Part shown: positions 1 to 10,358 of the stretch, piece by piece
Numbering within the stretch: the stretch's first letter is position 1
Layout: each line of letters begins with the position of its first letter
Origin: Dyella halodurans
GTDB taxonomy: Bacteria; Pseudomonadota; Gammaproteobacteria; Xanthomonadales; Rhodanobacteraceae
Reading direction: 5' to 3'
Length of the DNA stretch: 64,000 nucleotides
Assembly: GCF_026283925.1 (NCBI RefSeq)
Contig: NZ_JAPDPF010000008.1
Location: 186,001-250,000, forward strand
Program-made: the position numbers and the translations under genes
Notes under the pieces: model-generated
Told to the model about the DNA's origin: nothing
The model's database searches: none
The model's input: only the letters and a program-made list of their open reading frames with translations

Positions 1-140
1 TTCGGCACCTGGCTGTCGAGCAGCGCATGCAGTGCCCGGGCGCGTGCGCTGGCAGGCGGTTCCGTCTTTCCCGCGCCGGCGCAGGCGCTCAAGGCCAACG
101 TGAGGCATAGGGCACCGCAGATCGTCCGTGCGCGTTTCAT
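1..140 (-). CDS. Lipoprotein N-terminus, gene runs off the window
   Basis: Only the first 46 codons are inside the window. The reading starts MKRARTICGALCLTLALSAC, a positively charged n-region, a short hydrophobic core and an LSAC lipobox, so the product should be exported and lipid-anchored at Cys20. The rest (AGAGKTEPPASARARALHALLDSQVP) gives no family. The ATG overlaps the TGA of the upstream serine hydrolase gene as ATGA, which suggests translational coupling and a functional link between the two. The start is supported by the overlap and the clean lipoprotein signal. The function is unknown because the body of the protein lies outside the window. Confidence 0.7.
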   Translation of the reverse strand, partial: MKRARTICGALCLTLALSACAGAGKTEPPASARARALHALLDSQVP

Positions 141-1756
141 GGCCTGTCCTTGCTTGGGGTGGTCGTTGGTTGCTTGCTCAGCTCGGCCCATTGGGCCAGC
201 ACGAAGCCGCGGTTCTGGATGCGCTGCGGGCGCGGTTGGCCATCGACCGAGGGGAACAGGCCGTGCGTGGGCGATACTCCGTCATCATCGGCACGTGCCG
301 TGATGGCGCCATCGAGCCGATGGCCGTCACGAAGCTTGAGGTTGAAGCCGAGGACATAAGGGCGTCGCGCGGCATCGTCGATATGCAGGCTGCCCGTGGT
401 GACGCCGCGCAGGAAGCCGCTCTTGGTGATGTGGGCTTCGTTGAGCAACGAAGTCAGCTGATCCTCGAGCGTGACCTTGATATCGCCGGACGGCAGCACC
501 TGCAGGGTGATCGGGATGGCGCCCTGATAGGTGTCGACCGTCCCCTTCCATACACCGATCCACTCGTCGGGTGGTTCGAACGTCGTTGTGGTCGAGGAGG
601 GGGATTTTGGCGCAGGCGTCCATCCGGGCAACATCGCTTGCATGATCTGGTCGGCGACGACGGGAGCCAGCCGTTCCTCGGCATTGGTGAGCACGACCAC
701 GACCAGATTCCTGGCAGGAATCAGGCGTAGCTCGGTGCGCACGCCAGGCATGTCGCCGTCATGCGAAATTACTTCATAGCCGGATTGCTGGCTGATTTCC
801 CAGCCGACGCCATAACTCTTGCCATTGCCTTCATCCATCGTCGGCTGATGCATGGCGTCGATCAGGGCATCGGGCAGGATGGCCGCCTGGTCGGTCAGGT
901 GGCTTTTCAGCTGGAACATGCCGAAGCGCGCCATATCGTGGGCGCTCGCGTAGATCGCCGAGGCGCCGTCATGATCGGTCTGATAGGGCGGAATGGGCTG
1001 CCCGTCGTGGCCATAGCGAACGGCTTCGAGGGCGCCCAGCCTGGCGGTCGTATCGACCGCGCTGCGCTGCATGCCAAGCGGAGCAAACACCGCATCGTGC
1101 ATGACCTCGGCAAAGGACTTGCCCGCGAGCCTGGCGATGACGTGGTCGAGGATGCCGTAGCCGAGATTGGAGTAGCGAAACGTCTCCCCCGGCGGGGTCA
1201 TGAGCTGGCCATAGCGCTGGATGATGATGTCGGCCGTGGGCCGCCGCCATGGCTCGTTGGCATAGAAGAACTGGTAGTGCTCGGGCAAGCCGGAGGAGTG
1301 ATTGGCCACGCGTCTTACCGTGGCGTTGCGCGCGTCGCCAATCCGCGCGACCAGGGGCGAGTTGCCCAGGTAGTCATTGATCGGATGGTCGAGATCGAGC
1401 TTGCCTGCACGCACCAGCGTCATCAGCGCGGTGGCGGTCAGCGGCTTGGAGATGGACGCAAGCGAATACATGGTCTGTGCGGTGGCGGGCCGTTGGTGTT
1501 CCTTGTCCGCGAGGCCGAAGCCCTGTTCCCAAACGATGCGGCCATCCTGCGCTACCGCGACGGCAAGCGAGGGCACGTGCTGCTGTTGCAACTGGGCGGG
1601 GATGGAGCGGCGAATGGCCTCGAAGGGATCGCTGGGCGCCAACGCATGGGCGGCACACATCATGCCGGCAGCGAGCAGCACGATGCGGGGTGTGCGCAAA
1701 CGCCCAAGGGTTGGAAAGCAGCTGCGGAGTGGACGTCTGACGCGATGCACGAACAT
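137..1756 (-). CDS. Serine hydrolase (beta-lactamase / class C PBP-like family)
   Basis: A 539-residue protein of the beta-lactamase-related serine hydrolase family (AmpC, D-aminopeptidase and esterase EstB relatives). The SxxK nucleophile motif is S101-I-S-K104 in SLASISKPLTAT. The Tyr motif is YSN in FRYSNLGYGILDHV, and HDG in VISHDGDMPG fits the third motif. A hydrophobic N-terminal stretch (RIVLLAAGMMCAAHALA) looks like a signal peptide, so the enzyme is probably periplasmic. After the catalytic domain there is a separate C-terminal beta-rich region of about 130 residues (EWIGVWKGTV onward). I chose ATG at 1756 because GGGGAG lies eight bases upstream; the open frame continues to 1945 but the extra residues look non-coding. 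The gene overlaps the following lipoprotein gene by ATGA. The substrate cannot be inferred. Confidence 0.88.
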   Translation of the reverse strand: MFVHRVRRPLRSCFPTLGRLRTPRIVLLAAGMMCAAHALAPSDPFEAIRRSIPAQLQQQHVPSLAVAVAQDGRIVWEQGFGLADKEHQRPATAQTMYSLASISKPLTATALMTLVRAGKLDLDHPINDYLGNSPLVARIGDARNATVRRVANHSSGLPEHYQFFYANEPWRRPTADIIIQRYGQLMTPPGETFRYSNLGYGILDHVIARLAGKSFAEVMHDAVFAPLGMQRSAVDTTARLGALEAVRYGHDGQPIPPYQTDHDGASAIYASAHDMARFGMFQLKSHLTDQAAILPDALIDAMHQPTMDEGNGKSYGVGWEISQQSGYEVISHDGDMPGVRTELRLIPARNLVVVVLTNAEERLAPVVADQIMQAMLPGWTPAPKSPSSTTTTFEPPDEWIGVWKGTVDTYQGAIPITLQVLPSGDIKVTLEDQLTSLLNEAHITKSGFLRGVTTGSLHIDDAARRPYVLGFNLKLRDGHRLDGAITARADDDGVSPTHGLFPSVDGQPRPQRIQNRGFVLAQWAELSKQPTTTPSKDRP

Positions 1757-1925
1757 CGGTGATGCTCCCCATCCTGTAGGAATCGCCACGCGCCGCGATG
1801 GCCGCCCCGAACTGCGATGCGGCATGCTGCCCCAAAGGTTTAAGCTGGTGCAGTGCCGTTCGTCCTGGCGACCCAGGTCGCGCACGCATGCCAACCTGGT
1901 GGCAGATGCCTGAAGGAGAGCCGTG

Positions 1926-2783
1926 ATGCGACTGCTGCGTTTCATTCAAGGCGACCGCGAAGGCGTGGCCATCGATAGCGATGGCGGCTATCGGGCGCGC
2001 TTCGCGGGCGAAGCCGGCTACCCCGGTCCCCTCTCGTCGCTGGTGGGCATGAGCGCGGGCGACCTGGCTCGCGCCGCGGACGATCTTCGCGCCGGTGAAC
2101 GCATCGATCTCGCGGCCGTCACGTTTCTTCCACCGTGCGGCGAGAGCGGCAAGATCGTCTGCCTCGGCCTGAACTATCGCGACCATGCCCACGAATTCGA
2201 CTTCGAGCCACCGGCCTATCCCACCTTGTTCGCGCGTTTTGCGTCCAGCCTGATCGGGCACGAGCAACACCTGATCCGTCCGCGTGTCTCGGACAAGTTC
2301 GATTACGAGGGCGAGCTGGCGGTGATCCTCGGTCGCGGTGGACGGCATATTGCGCAGGCGGCCGCGCTGGATCATGTCTTTGGCTACGCCGCTTTCAATG
2401 ACGGCTCGATCCGTGACTACCAGCTGCTCACACCCCAGTGGACCGTGGGCAAGAACTTCGACGGCACTGGCGCTTTCGGGCCGTGGGTGGTGACGGCGGA
2501 CGAATTGCCGCTGGGGGCGACGGGCCTGATGCTGGAGACACGTCTCAATGGCATGGTCATGCAGCGCGCATCGACCAGCGACATGATCTTTGGCGTGGCG
2601 CAGACCATCGCCTTGCTCAGCGAGGCAATGACCCTGGATGCGGGCGATGTGATCGTCATGGGTACGCCGTCGGGCGTGGGCTATGCGCGCAAGCCGCCTG
2701 TATACATGAAGGCCGGTGATGTCTGCGAAGTCGATATCGAGCGCATCGGCGTCCTGCGCAATGTGGTGGCTGACGAGGCCTGA
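1926..2783 (+). CDS. Fumarylacetoacetate hydrolase (FAH) family protein
   Basis: A 285-residue member of the FAH superfamily, cytosolic metal-dependent enzymes that cleave or hydrate 2-keto acids such as fumarylpyruvate, acylpyruvates or 2-keto-4-pentenoate. The core signature is visible: GLNYRDHAHE, the metal-binding acidic pair in DYEGELAVI, and NDGSIRDYQ followed by WTVGKNFDGTGAFGPWVV. The late motif GDVIVMGTPSGVG is also typical. A GTG at 1923 directly precedes ATG at 1926. The strong ribosome site GAAGGAGAG (1912-1920) gives better spacing to the ATG, so I start there. It is divergent from the serine hydrolase, so 1757-1925 should hold two promoters. The exact substrate is unresolved. 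The family call is firm. Confidence 0.92.
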   Translation: MRLLRFIQGDREGVAIDSDGGYRARFAGEAGYPGPLSSLVGMSAGDLARAADDLRAGERIDLAAVTFLPPCGESGKIVCLGLNYRDHAHEFDFEPPAYPTLFARFASSLIGHEQHLIRPRVSDKFDYEGELAVILGRGGRHIAQAAALDHVFGYAAFNDGSIRDYQLLTPQWTVGKNFDGTGAFGPWVVTADELPLGATGLMLETRLNGMVMQRASTSDMIFGVAQTIALLSEAMTLDAGDVIVMGTPSGVGYARKPPVYMKAGDVCEVDIERIGVLRNVVADEA

Positions 2784-2855
2784 GGCCGTGGCACTGGAGC
2801 AGGAGGGCCGTGCCGTGGTTCCCTGGGCGCCCTTTCCCGGCATGGCCTCGCTGCA

Positions 2856-3422
2856 GTGATTGCACGTCTACTCGGTACCTTGCTGCGCGGACGCCGTGCC
2901 GGCGATCGACACCTGCTTTGCCGCGACTTGCCGGTGGAAGCCGGTGAGACGGCCTTGCAACTCGCGAGCACCGCTTTCACCGCGGGAGGAATGATTCCCG
3001 TACGGTACGCGGGCGCAGGCGTGGGTGCCAACGTATTCCCCGCACTGGCCTGGTCGGCCACGCCGCCCGGTACGGTCGAGCTGGTATTGGTGATGGAGGA
3101 CCCGGACGCGCCGTTGCGGCGCCCGTTTGTTCACCTGATCGCCGCAGGCATCGATCCTTCTTTCACGCTGGTGGATGACGGCGGCCTCGGTGCAGATGAC
3201 GGCGTACCGTGCGTGTTCGGCCTTACCACCTTTCGCCACCTGGGCTATAGCGGGCCGCGTGCCTTGCCGGGGCATGGCACGCATCGCTACGTATTCCAGC
3301 TGTTCGCCTTGGGTCGGCCGTCCGGGCTCGCGCAGGGCGCGCGCCGCGCTGCGTTGGTCGATGCGCTCCAAGGGAAGCTGCTGGCGCGCGGAACGTTCGA
3401 AGGACTCTTCGAGCGTCGCTGA
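2856..3422 (+). CDS. YbhB/YbcL family PEBP-like (Raf kinase inhibitor-like) protein
   Basis: A 188-residue phosphatidylethanolamine-binding-protein family member. The PEBP ligand-pocket signature is present as VMEDPDAPLRRPFVHLI, and the second signature as GPRALPGHGTHRYVFQLFAL. Bacterial relatives (YbhB, YbcL) are small periplasmic or cytosolic proteins of uncertain function. The start is uncertain. The frame opens with GTG at 2856 and no convincing ribosome site is visible. About 35 residues precede the first conserved beta strand (LQLASTAFTAGGMIP), so a downstream start is possible. It follows the FAH gene by 72 bases and converges with the S53 peptidase gene, with seven bases between the two stop codons. 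Confidence 0.85.
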   Translation: MIARLLGTLLRGRRAGDRHLLCRDLPVEAGETALQLASTAFTAGGMIPVRYAGAGVGANVFPALAWSATPPGTVELVLVMEDPDAPLRRPFVHLIAAGIDPSFTLVDDGGLGADDGVPCVFGLTTFRHLGYSGPRALPGHGTHRYVFQLFALGRPSGLAQGARRAALVDALQGKLLARGTFEGLFERR

Positions 3423-3429
3423 TCCTCGG

Positions 3430-6151
<2,722 letters not shown>

Positions 6152-6220
6152 GGGTTGCTTGATTACCTCCCTCAAGGACGCGTTGATAGCCTAGTCGTGA
6201 TGGACATGGCGCGCTCTGTG

Positions 6221-6627
6221 CTCCTTCTCCCCTCCGGGGAGAAGGCTGGGATGAGGGGCGGGTGCTCGCGGTAGCGCGACAACTGAGCGTGGCTGCGAGG
6301 GTGCCGCTTACGCAGCGGGCGTTTCGACTGCCTGCCGGCAGCCGAGTCACTTTTCTTTTGCTGGCCCAAAAGAAAAGTAACCCAAAGAAAATGGCCTGAA
6401 GAGCTCGTAGCATTACGTTGGATGCGAGCCTGACGGGCGTGGCCAGCCGGACGGGTGTCGGCCCATGGCCGACACACAGCAGCTACACCGCAACGCACCT
6501 AGGCGGAGAGGGCTTAAGGCGTGGGCTTGCCGTCATGCCGCGACTGGGCTGGCGATAGCGCTCGGTTGTAGGGCTACCGCGAGCACCCGCCCCTCACCCC
6601 AACCCTCTCCCCGGAGGGGAGAGGGAG
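6221..6627. repeat. 407-bp noncoding element with inverted ends, copy 1
   Basis: This fills the 490-base gap between hemB and the tautomerase gene. The outer ends are an imperfect inverted repeat of about 67 bp (6221-6287 against 6561-6627). Each end is itself a hairpin of the type CCTTCTCCCC/GGGGAGAAGG. In the middle is a perfect 11-bp inverted repeat ACTTTTCTTTT-8 nt-AAAAGAAAAGT at 6349-6378. A second copy of the same length lies at 42164-42570 with long identical blocks. Short open frames through it (for example the one translating to FLLGQQKKSD) look accidental. Similar sequences around the central hairpin are common in Xanthomonadales genomes to my knowledge. There is no transposase, so it resembles a miniature mobile or intergenic repeat element. 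Confidence 0.85.
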
Positions 6628-6641
6628 TTGGAGCGCGCCGA

Positions 6642-7022
6642 TCATGCGTACGACGCAATCCCATTGCCAAACGACCAGTTCTCCTTGGTCGTTTCCAGCA
6701 GGCTGATGAACACGTCCTGCGGGCGCAGGCCGGGTTCGGTGCTCAGCAGTTCGGCGACGCGTGCATAGAACACCTTCTTCTGCTCAACGGTGCGCGTGTT
6801 GTTGCAGGTGATCTGGATGATCACCAGGTCGTCGGTGCGTGGGATGTCCAGATAGTTCGCGTCGTAATCGAACTCATCGGCATCGTGCTGGTGCACGAGG
6901 ATGAAGCGGTCGTTCTGCGGCACGTTGAACGCCTCGATCATGGCGCGATAAATGCTGTTGCGAATGGCGGCAATGTATTGCGGCGGCTTGCCACGGCGAA
7001 GGCTGATGCGGACGAGGGGCAT
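6642..7022 (-). CDS. Tautomerase family protein (4-oxalocrotonate tautomerase fold)
   Basis: A 126-residue protein beginning MPLVRISLRRGKPPQYI. After Met removal Pro1 would be the catalytic N-terminal base of the tautomerase superfamily. The length matches the fused two-unit group of MIF/4-OT-like proteins better than the 62-residue 4-OT itself. Conserved features include the FILVHQHDADEFDYD and VIIQITCNNTRTVEQKK segments, which resemble annotated tautomerase family proteins that neighbour DUF4865 genes. It lies 12 bases after the DUF4865 gene and is surely cotranscribed with it. The substrate is unknown. The stop codon is 14 bases from copy 1 of the 407-bp repeat. Confidence 0.85.
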   Translation of the reverse strand: MPLVRISLRRGKPPQYIAAIRNSIYRAMIEAFNVPQNDRFILVHQHDADEFDYDANYLDIPRTDDLVIIQITCNNTRTVEQKKVFYARVAELLSTEPGLRPQDVFISLLETTKENWSFGNGIASYA

Positions 7023-7034
7023 GGGGGGGAGTTC

Positions 7035-7598
7035 CTAGTGGTGGGCTTGCGGTTGGGAGATGTGACCGACGTGATAAAGCTGGCGATGTTCCGCGGCGAG
7101 GGCCGGGTCTGGCTCGTCCCACAACCGAAAGCGCACGCGCGTCCAGGTGGTGGGCTCGAATGCGTTCGCAGCGCCCAGTGCGCCGTGATCGAGATCGTCC
7201 TGCAAGGTCCCGTGCTCGTGCTCACGCAGCACATCAAGAGCCGTGTAGGGCGCAATGCGGACCACATCCCGCGTAGCGAAGCGGGCGAGGCGTGCATCCG
7301 GCGTGAGATAGGCGTCCCATACCGGCCAGCACTGGATGCTTGGCCAGCCAAAAGCCTGGGCCAGGCCGGCAAACATGGCACTGCCGAGAAAGCGCTGCAT
7401 GGCGGCGCTGTCTTCCCATAGATAGAACGGCGCGTAGAGATTGTCCCGCGATGTCGCGCCACGCTCGGCGTAGAGATACGCCTTCAGGTGCAGGCCTTCG
7501 AAATCGTCCAGCACGTGTCCTTTGTCGGCGATGCGCTGGCGCACGATCGCCATGTCATAGTCGGCGGGCAGCACGAAGCTGTATTGCATCGCGATCAT
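7035..7598 (-). CDS. DUF4865 family protein
   Basis: A 187-residue cytosolic protein without a signal or membrane segment. The sequence (MQYSFVLPADYDMAIVRQRI, DNLYAPFYLWEDSAAMQRFL, FGWPSIQCWPVWD) matches the DUF4865 family as I know it. The aromatic-rich pattern suggests a dimeric alpha-beta barrel or monooxygenase-like ligand fold, but that is inference. ATG 7598 has GGAG ten bases upstream; ATG at 7589 is an alternative. It leads a two-gene unit with the tautomerase downstream. Its start overlaps the end of a possible 53-codon reading frame as ATGA. An 11-base word in its upstream region recurs in front of the nearby LysR gene, which suggests LysR control. The function is unknown. Confidence 0.85.
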   Translation of the reverse strand: MIAMQYSFVLPADYDMAIVRQRIADKGHVLDDFEGLHLKAYLYAERGATSRDNLYAPFYLWEDSAAMQRFLGSAMFAGLAQAFGWPSIQCWPVWDAYLTPDARLARFATRDVVRIAPYTALDVLREHEHGTLQDDLDHGALGAANAFEPTTWTRVRFRLWDEPDPALAAEHRQLYHVGHISQPQAHH

Positions 7599-7756
7599 GT
7601 CGAGGCGGCTCCATCGGGGCTACGTACCGGATGACCTGTGCTGACCGCACGCGTCCAGCCGGTATGGGCCGCGACGGGCGTGGTCAGCCCGGCCATTTTC
7701 TTCCGGCCGGAGTCACGATCCTGTGGGCACAGGTCACGGCGAGCGGCGTCGTTCAT
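7595..7756 (-). CDS. Possible small ORF coupled to DUF4865 gene
   Basis: A 53-codon frame beginning MNDAARRDLCPQDRDSG and ending in ATGA overlap with the DUF4865 start. Codon third positions are mostly G or C, as in neighbouring genes, and the overlap is the arrangement expected of a coupled upstream cistron. Against it, the ribosome site is weak (AGGG ten bases before ATG) and the sequence (KKMAGLTTPVAAHTGWTRAV) matches nothing I recognise and has no signal or membrane segment. It could be an uncharacterised leader peptide or a chance frame in the promoter region of the tautomerase unit. Confidence 0.3.
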   Translation of the reverse strand: MNDAARRDLCPQDRDSGRKKMAGLTTPVAAHTGWTRAVSTGHPVRSPDGAAST

Positions 7757-7812
7757 GTGGTGGTTGCCCTGTGAGTTCGCAGGATTCCACTCTAGACTGG
7801 TCTTTTCATTCA

Positions 7813-7823
7813 GAAAAGCGGGA
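7813..7823 (+). promoter_or_regulatory. Candidate LysR-type operator word upstream of DUF4865
   Basis: The word GAAAAGCGGGA lies 215 bases upstream of the DUF4865 start and recurs exactly at 9322-9332, just before the LysR gene. Such a shared word fits a common regulator-binding site. The 394-base gap 7599-7992 otherwise holds only the doubtful small ORF and AT-richer promoter-like DNA around 7800-7850. Confidence 0.35.
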
Positions 7824-7992
7824 AATTCTTGATTGTCATTGCTGATAATCGGGATGATTGCCCGAGATCCAGGCGTGCGCAGATGCTTCGTCCAGCGCAA
7901 AAATTGACGGCCGCGATCACCATCCCGCCAGATCCTCCAAGGCTGTGTCGACCGCTATGATGGGGGCGGGGATTCCACGAGGGTGTACCGCA

Positions 7993-9078
7993 ATGATGTT
8001 CGAAGGGGAGGGCTCAAGGCGTCACGAGCGCCTCTATGCCTTATGGCTGTCCGTGGGGCTCTTCGCAGTCCATCAGCTGCTTGAGCTGCTGGTCGCGTTC
8101 GCTTACCACCGCCATGTGCTGGACGTCTGCTACTGGGACTGCAAGTGGTATGCGGGCATTTCCCTGCATGGCTATGCACAGACGGCGACCGCGGCGAATC
8201 ACCAGGCCAATTGGGCGTTCTTCCCGCTGTTTCCCCTCCTGGTACTGCTGATCAACACGGCAACCTCGCTGTCGATTCCGTTGGCGTCGGTGTTGCTCGG
8301 GAAAGTACTGTTCCTTTTTTCGATCTACGCTTTCATCGAGTTCGCGACGAGATACAGCGAGAACGTACCGCCGCTTTGCGCGGGAATGATTGTCGCGCTG
8401 AGTCCCTACGCCCTTTATGGCAACACGGGATATACCGAGCCGCTATTCCTGCTGCTGACCTGCGCGTTCTTCGTGTTCCTGAAAGACCGTCGATACCTGG
8501 CTTGCGGCCTGCTCGGCGCCTTGCTGTCGGCCACCCGCGTGCCCGGGATCTTCGTGGCGCTGCCCTACGCCGTGGTAGTCGCCCAACACTTCCTGCCGGC
8601 AAGCCGTGAGCAGAAGCTGGAAATGGTGCTGGGCGGCTTGCTAATTCCGCTGGGCCTCGCGCTGTTCATGCTGCACCTGCATGCCGTCACCGGCGATGCG
8701 CTGGCATTCATCCACGTGCAGAAGGCCTGGGGACGCCCGCTCAGCAATCCGCTGGCGGTGATCGTCGGCGGCTTCGAGCGCGGCAACATCCACCTGATCT
8801 GGGCGTTGATGTCGGTGCTGGCCCTGGTCGCCTCACTGTTCCTGATCTTCACGCGGCGGCTGACGCTGGGGCTGTTCTCGCTGTTTTGCACGCTGGTTCC
8901 ACTGTGGACGGGATTGCAGTCGATGCCGCGCTATATCTGGTGGCAGGCGCCGATCCTGCTGGTGTTGGCAAACGTGATCAGCCGGCGGGCGACCATGATC
9001 ATCTTCATGCCCATCTTCGTGCTTGGGCTGGCCTATATGTACATAGCGTGGATGGCGGTGAAATCATGGGTCGTCTGA
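7993..9078 (+). CDS. Integral membrane glycosyltransferase, PIG-V / mannosyltransferase-like
   Basis: A 361-residue polytopic membrane protein with about ten hydrophobic segments. The first extracytoplasmic loop reads YWDCKWYAGISLHGYAQ, close to the WDxxWY-IA-xGY pattern of the PIG-V mannosyltransferase family. These are GT-C enzymes that use a lipid-linked sugar on the outer face of the membrane. NWAFFPLFPLLVLL and GYTEPLFLLLTCAFF are also typical of PIG-V-like proteins. ATG 7993 is followed by a second ATG, and GAGGG lies nine bases upstream. The frame is open to 7858 but the extra 45 residues are hydrophilic and unlike the family. It overlaps a 49-codon membrane ORF at its 3' end. The acceptor is unknown. 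It separates the LysR gene from the tautomerase/DUF4865 pair. Confidence 0.75.
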   Translation: MMFEGEGSRRHERLYALWLSVGLFAVHQLLELLVAFAYHRHVLDVCYWDCKWYAGISLHGYAQTATAANHQANWAFFPLFPLLVLLINTATSLSIPLASVLLGKVLFLFSIYAFIEFATRYSENVPPLCAGMIVALSPYALYGNTGYTEPLFLLLTCAFFVFLKDRRYLACGLLGALLSATRVPGIFVALPYAVVVAQHFLPASREQKLEMVLGGLLIPLGLALFMLHLHAVTGDALAFIHVQKAWGRPLSNPLAVIVGGFERGNIHLIWALMSVLALVASLFLIFTRRLTLGLFSLFCTLVPLWTGLQSMPRYIWWQAPILLVLANVISRRATMIIFMPIFVLGLAYMYIAWMAVKSWVV

Positions 9079-9215
9079 GCCGTTTCTACCCGCTGCTCAT
9101 CGTTGCCTTGCTGGTGTTCTACTTCGTGCTGGCGTTCTGGGTGCTGCATCCGACGGCCAGCGTGGCGTATTCCCAGTACTACCTCTCAGGCAGCCAGGCC
9201 GTCACGCCGCCCTGA
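9066..9215 (+). CDS. Small single-span membrane protein
   Basis: A 49-residue frame (MGRLSRFYPLLIVALLVFYF and on) with one transmembrane helix at about residues 7-29 and a short C-terminal tail (HPTASVAYSQYYLSGSQ). It overlaps the end of the glycosyltransferase gene by 13 bases in another frame, with GGTGA a few bases upstream of ATG. That suggests coupled translation and perhaps a partner subunit of the transferase. No family is recognised. The basic n-region followed by a hydrophobic core supports a real membrane peptide rather than a chance frame. Confidence 0.55.
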   Translation: MGRLSRFYPLLIVALLVFYFVLAFWVLHPTASVAYSQYYLSGSQAVTPP

Positions 9216-9321
9216 CGCGTAGCTCACGCCCACTGCGCAGGGACAAGGGGCACGCGATCCATGTGCGTGCGGTGGTCGGTTTCGCTTGACGGCCACCGGC
9301 GCCGGGCAGCAATCTCTTGCT

Positions 9322-9332
9322 GAAAAGCGGGA
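9322..9332 (+). promoter_or_regulatory. Second copy of candidate LysR operator word
   Basis: GAAAAGCGGGA ends 37 bases before the LysR start codon. It is identical to the word at 7813-7823 in front of the DUF4865 unit. LysR-type proteins usually bind both their own promoter and that of their target, so this fits autoregulation. It is a proposal from a shared word only. Confidence 0.35.
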
Positions 9333-9369
9333 GCGACTGCGCTCGGTTTCCCGCGCGATGGGATGATCT

Positions 9370-10260
9370 ATGCGACGTGTCACGTTCGATCTGGATGTCT
9401 TGCGCAGCTTCGTCACCGGCGTTGAGCTGGGCAGCTTTGCGAAGGCGGCGGAGCGCCTCGGACGCTCCACTTCAGCGGTGAGTGCGCAGCTCAAGAAGCT
9501 GGAGGAACAGGCCGGCACGCCGGTATTGCGCAAGTCGGGGCGGGGCATGGTGTTGACCGAGACCGGCGAGACCATGCTGTCGTATGCGCGGCGCCTGCTG
9601 GAACTCAATGACGAAGCCGCCACGGCGCTCCAGGGCGTCGAGCTGGAAGGTTGGGTGCGGCTGGGCCTGCAAGAAGACTTTGGTGAAACCCTGTTGCCCG
9701 AAGTGCTGGGACGCTTCGCGCGGGCGCATCCCAAGGTGCGCATCGAAGCGCGTATCGCACGCAATGCGGAGTTGCTTGATCGGTTAGCGTCTGGGCGGCT
9801 CGATCTTGCGCTGGCCTGGGACGCGGGCGCGGTGTCCCCGCATGCCGAACGCTTGGGCGATGCGCCGCTGCTGTGGATCGGTGGACCGGATGCCGAGGGC
9901 TTAACCGTACGCGATGGTCGTGACCCACTTCCGCTGGTGATGCTGGAAGCACCCTGTCTCATGCGCACGGCGGCGATCGCCGCGCTCGATCACGCCGGCA
10001 TGCCCTGGCGCATCGCATTCACCAGCGCCAGCCTGTCCGGTATCTGGGCGGCGGTAGCGGCCGGCCTGGGGGTGTCGGTGCGCACGCCATTCGGCTTGCC
10101 GTCGAGCGTCCGTGCGCTGGCACCGCATGAAACGAGCTTGCCGGCGCTCGGCACGCTGGGGCTCTGCCTGCATCGTGCCGATGCCGAGCCATCACCGGCA
10201 GTCGACCGACTGGCGAACATCATTGCGCAGCAGTGGCAGGGATTGCCGCGTGTCATGTGA
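9370..10260 (+). CDS. LysR family transcriptional regulator
   Basis: A 296-residue LysR-type regulator. Residues about 6-65 form the winged helix-turn-helix domain (LDVLRSFVTGVELGSFAKAA, then LGRSTSAVSAQLKKLEEQAG). A linker helix follows, then the periplasmic-binding-protein-like effector domain from about residue 95 (GWVRLGLQEDFGETLLPEVL). Start at ATG 9370 follows GGGATGATCT and gives the usual N-terminus. Regulators of this kind commonly accompany DUF4865/tautomerase genes. The shared 11-base word supports control of that unit, although the glycosyltransferase gene lies between and on the other strand. The effector is unknown. Confidence 0.92.
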   Translation: MRRVTFDLDVLRSFVTGVELGSFAKAAERLGRSTSAVSAQLKKLEEQAGTPVLRKSGRGMVLTETGETMLSYARRLLELNDEAATALQGVELEGWVRLGLQEDFGETLLPEVLGRFARAHPKVRIEARIARNAELLDRLASGRLDLALAWDAGAVSPHAERLGDAPLLWIGGPDAEGLTVRDGRDPLPLVMLEAPCLMRTAAIAALDHAGMPWRIAFTSASLSGIWAAVAAGLGVSVRTPFGLPSSVRALAPHETSLPALGTLGLCLHRADAEPSPAVDRLANIIAQQWQGLPRVM

Positions 10261-10358
10261 TGGGCCGCACCGTCAACCCGGGGTGCGCCATCGGTTGGAT
10301 GTGGTTTATTGCATGCAAGGGCGAGGAATAATGGCCGTTGCCCGAATGGAGCGCGCGA

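Noticed and set aside
1374-2843. 489-codon minus-strand frame across the FAH gene
   Set aside because: It runs through the FAH gene and the serine hydrolase gene in reverse or shifted frame; both real genes have conserved motifs.
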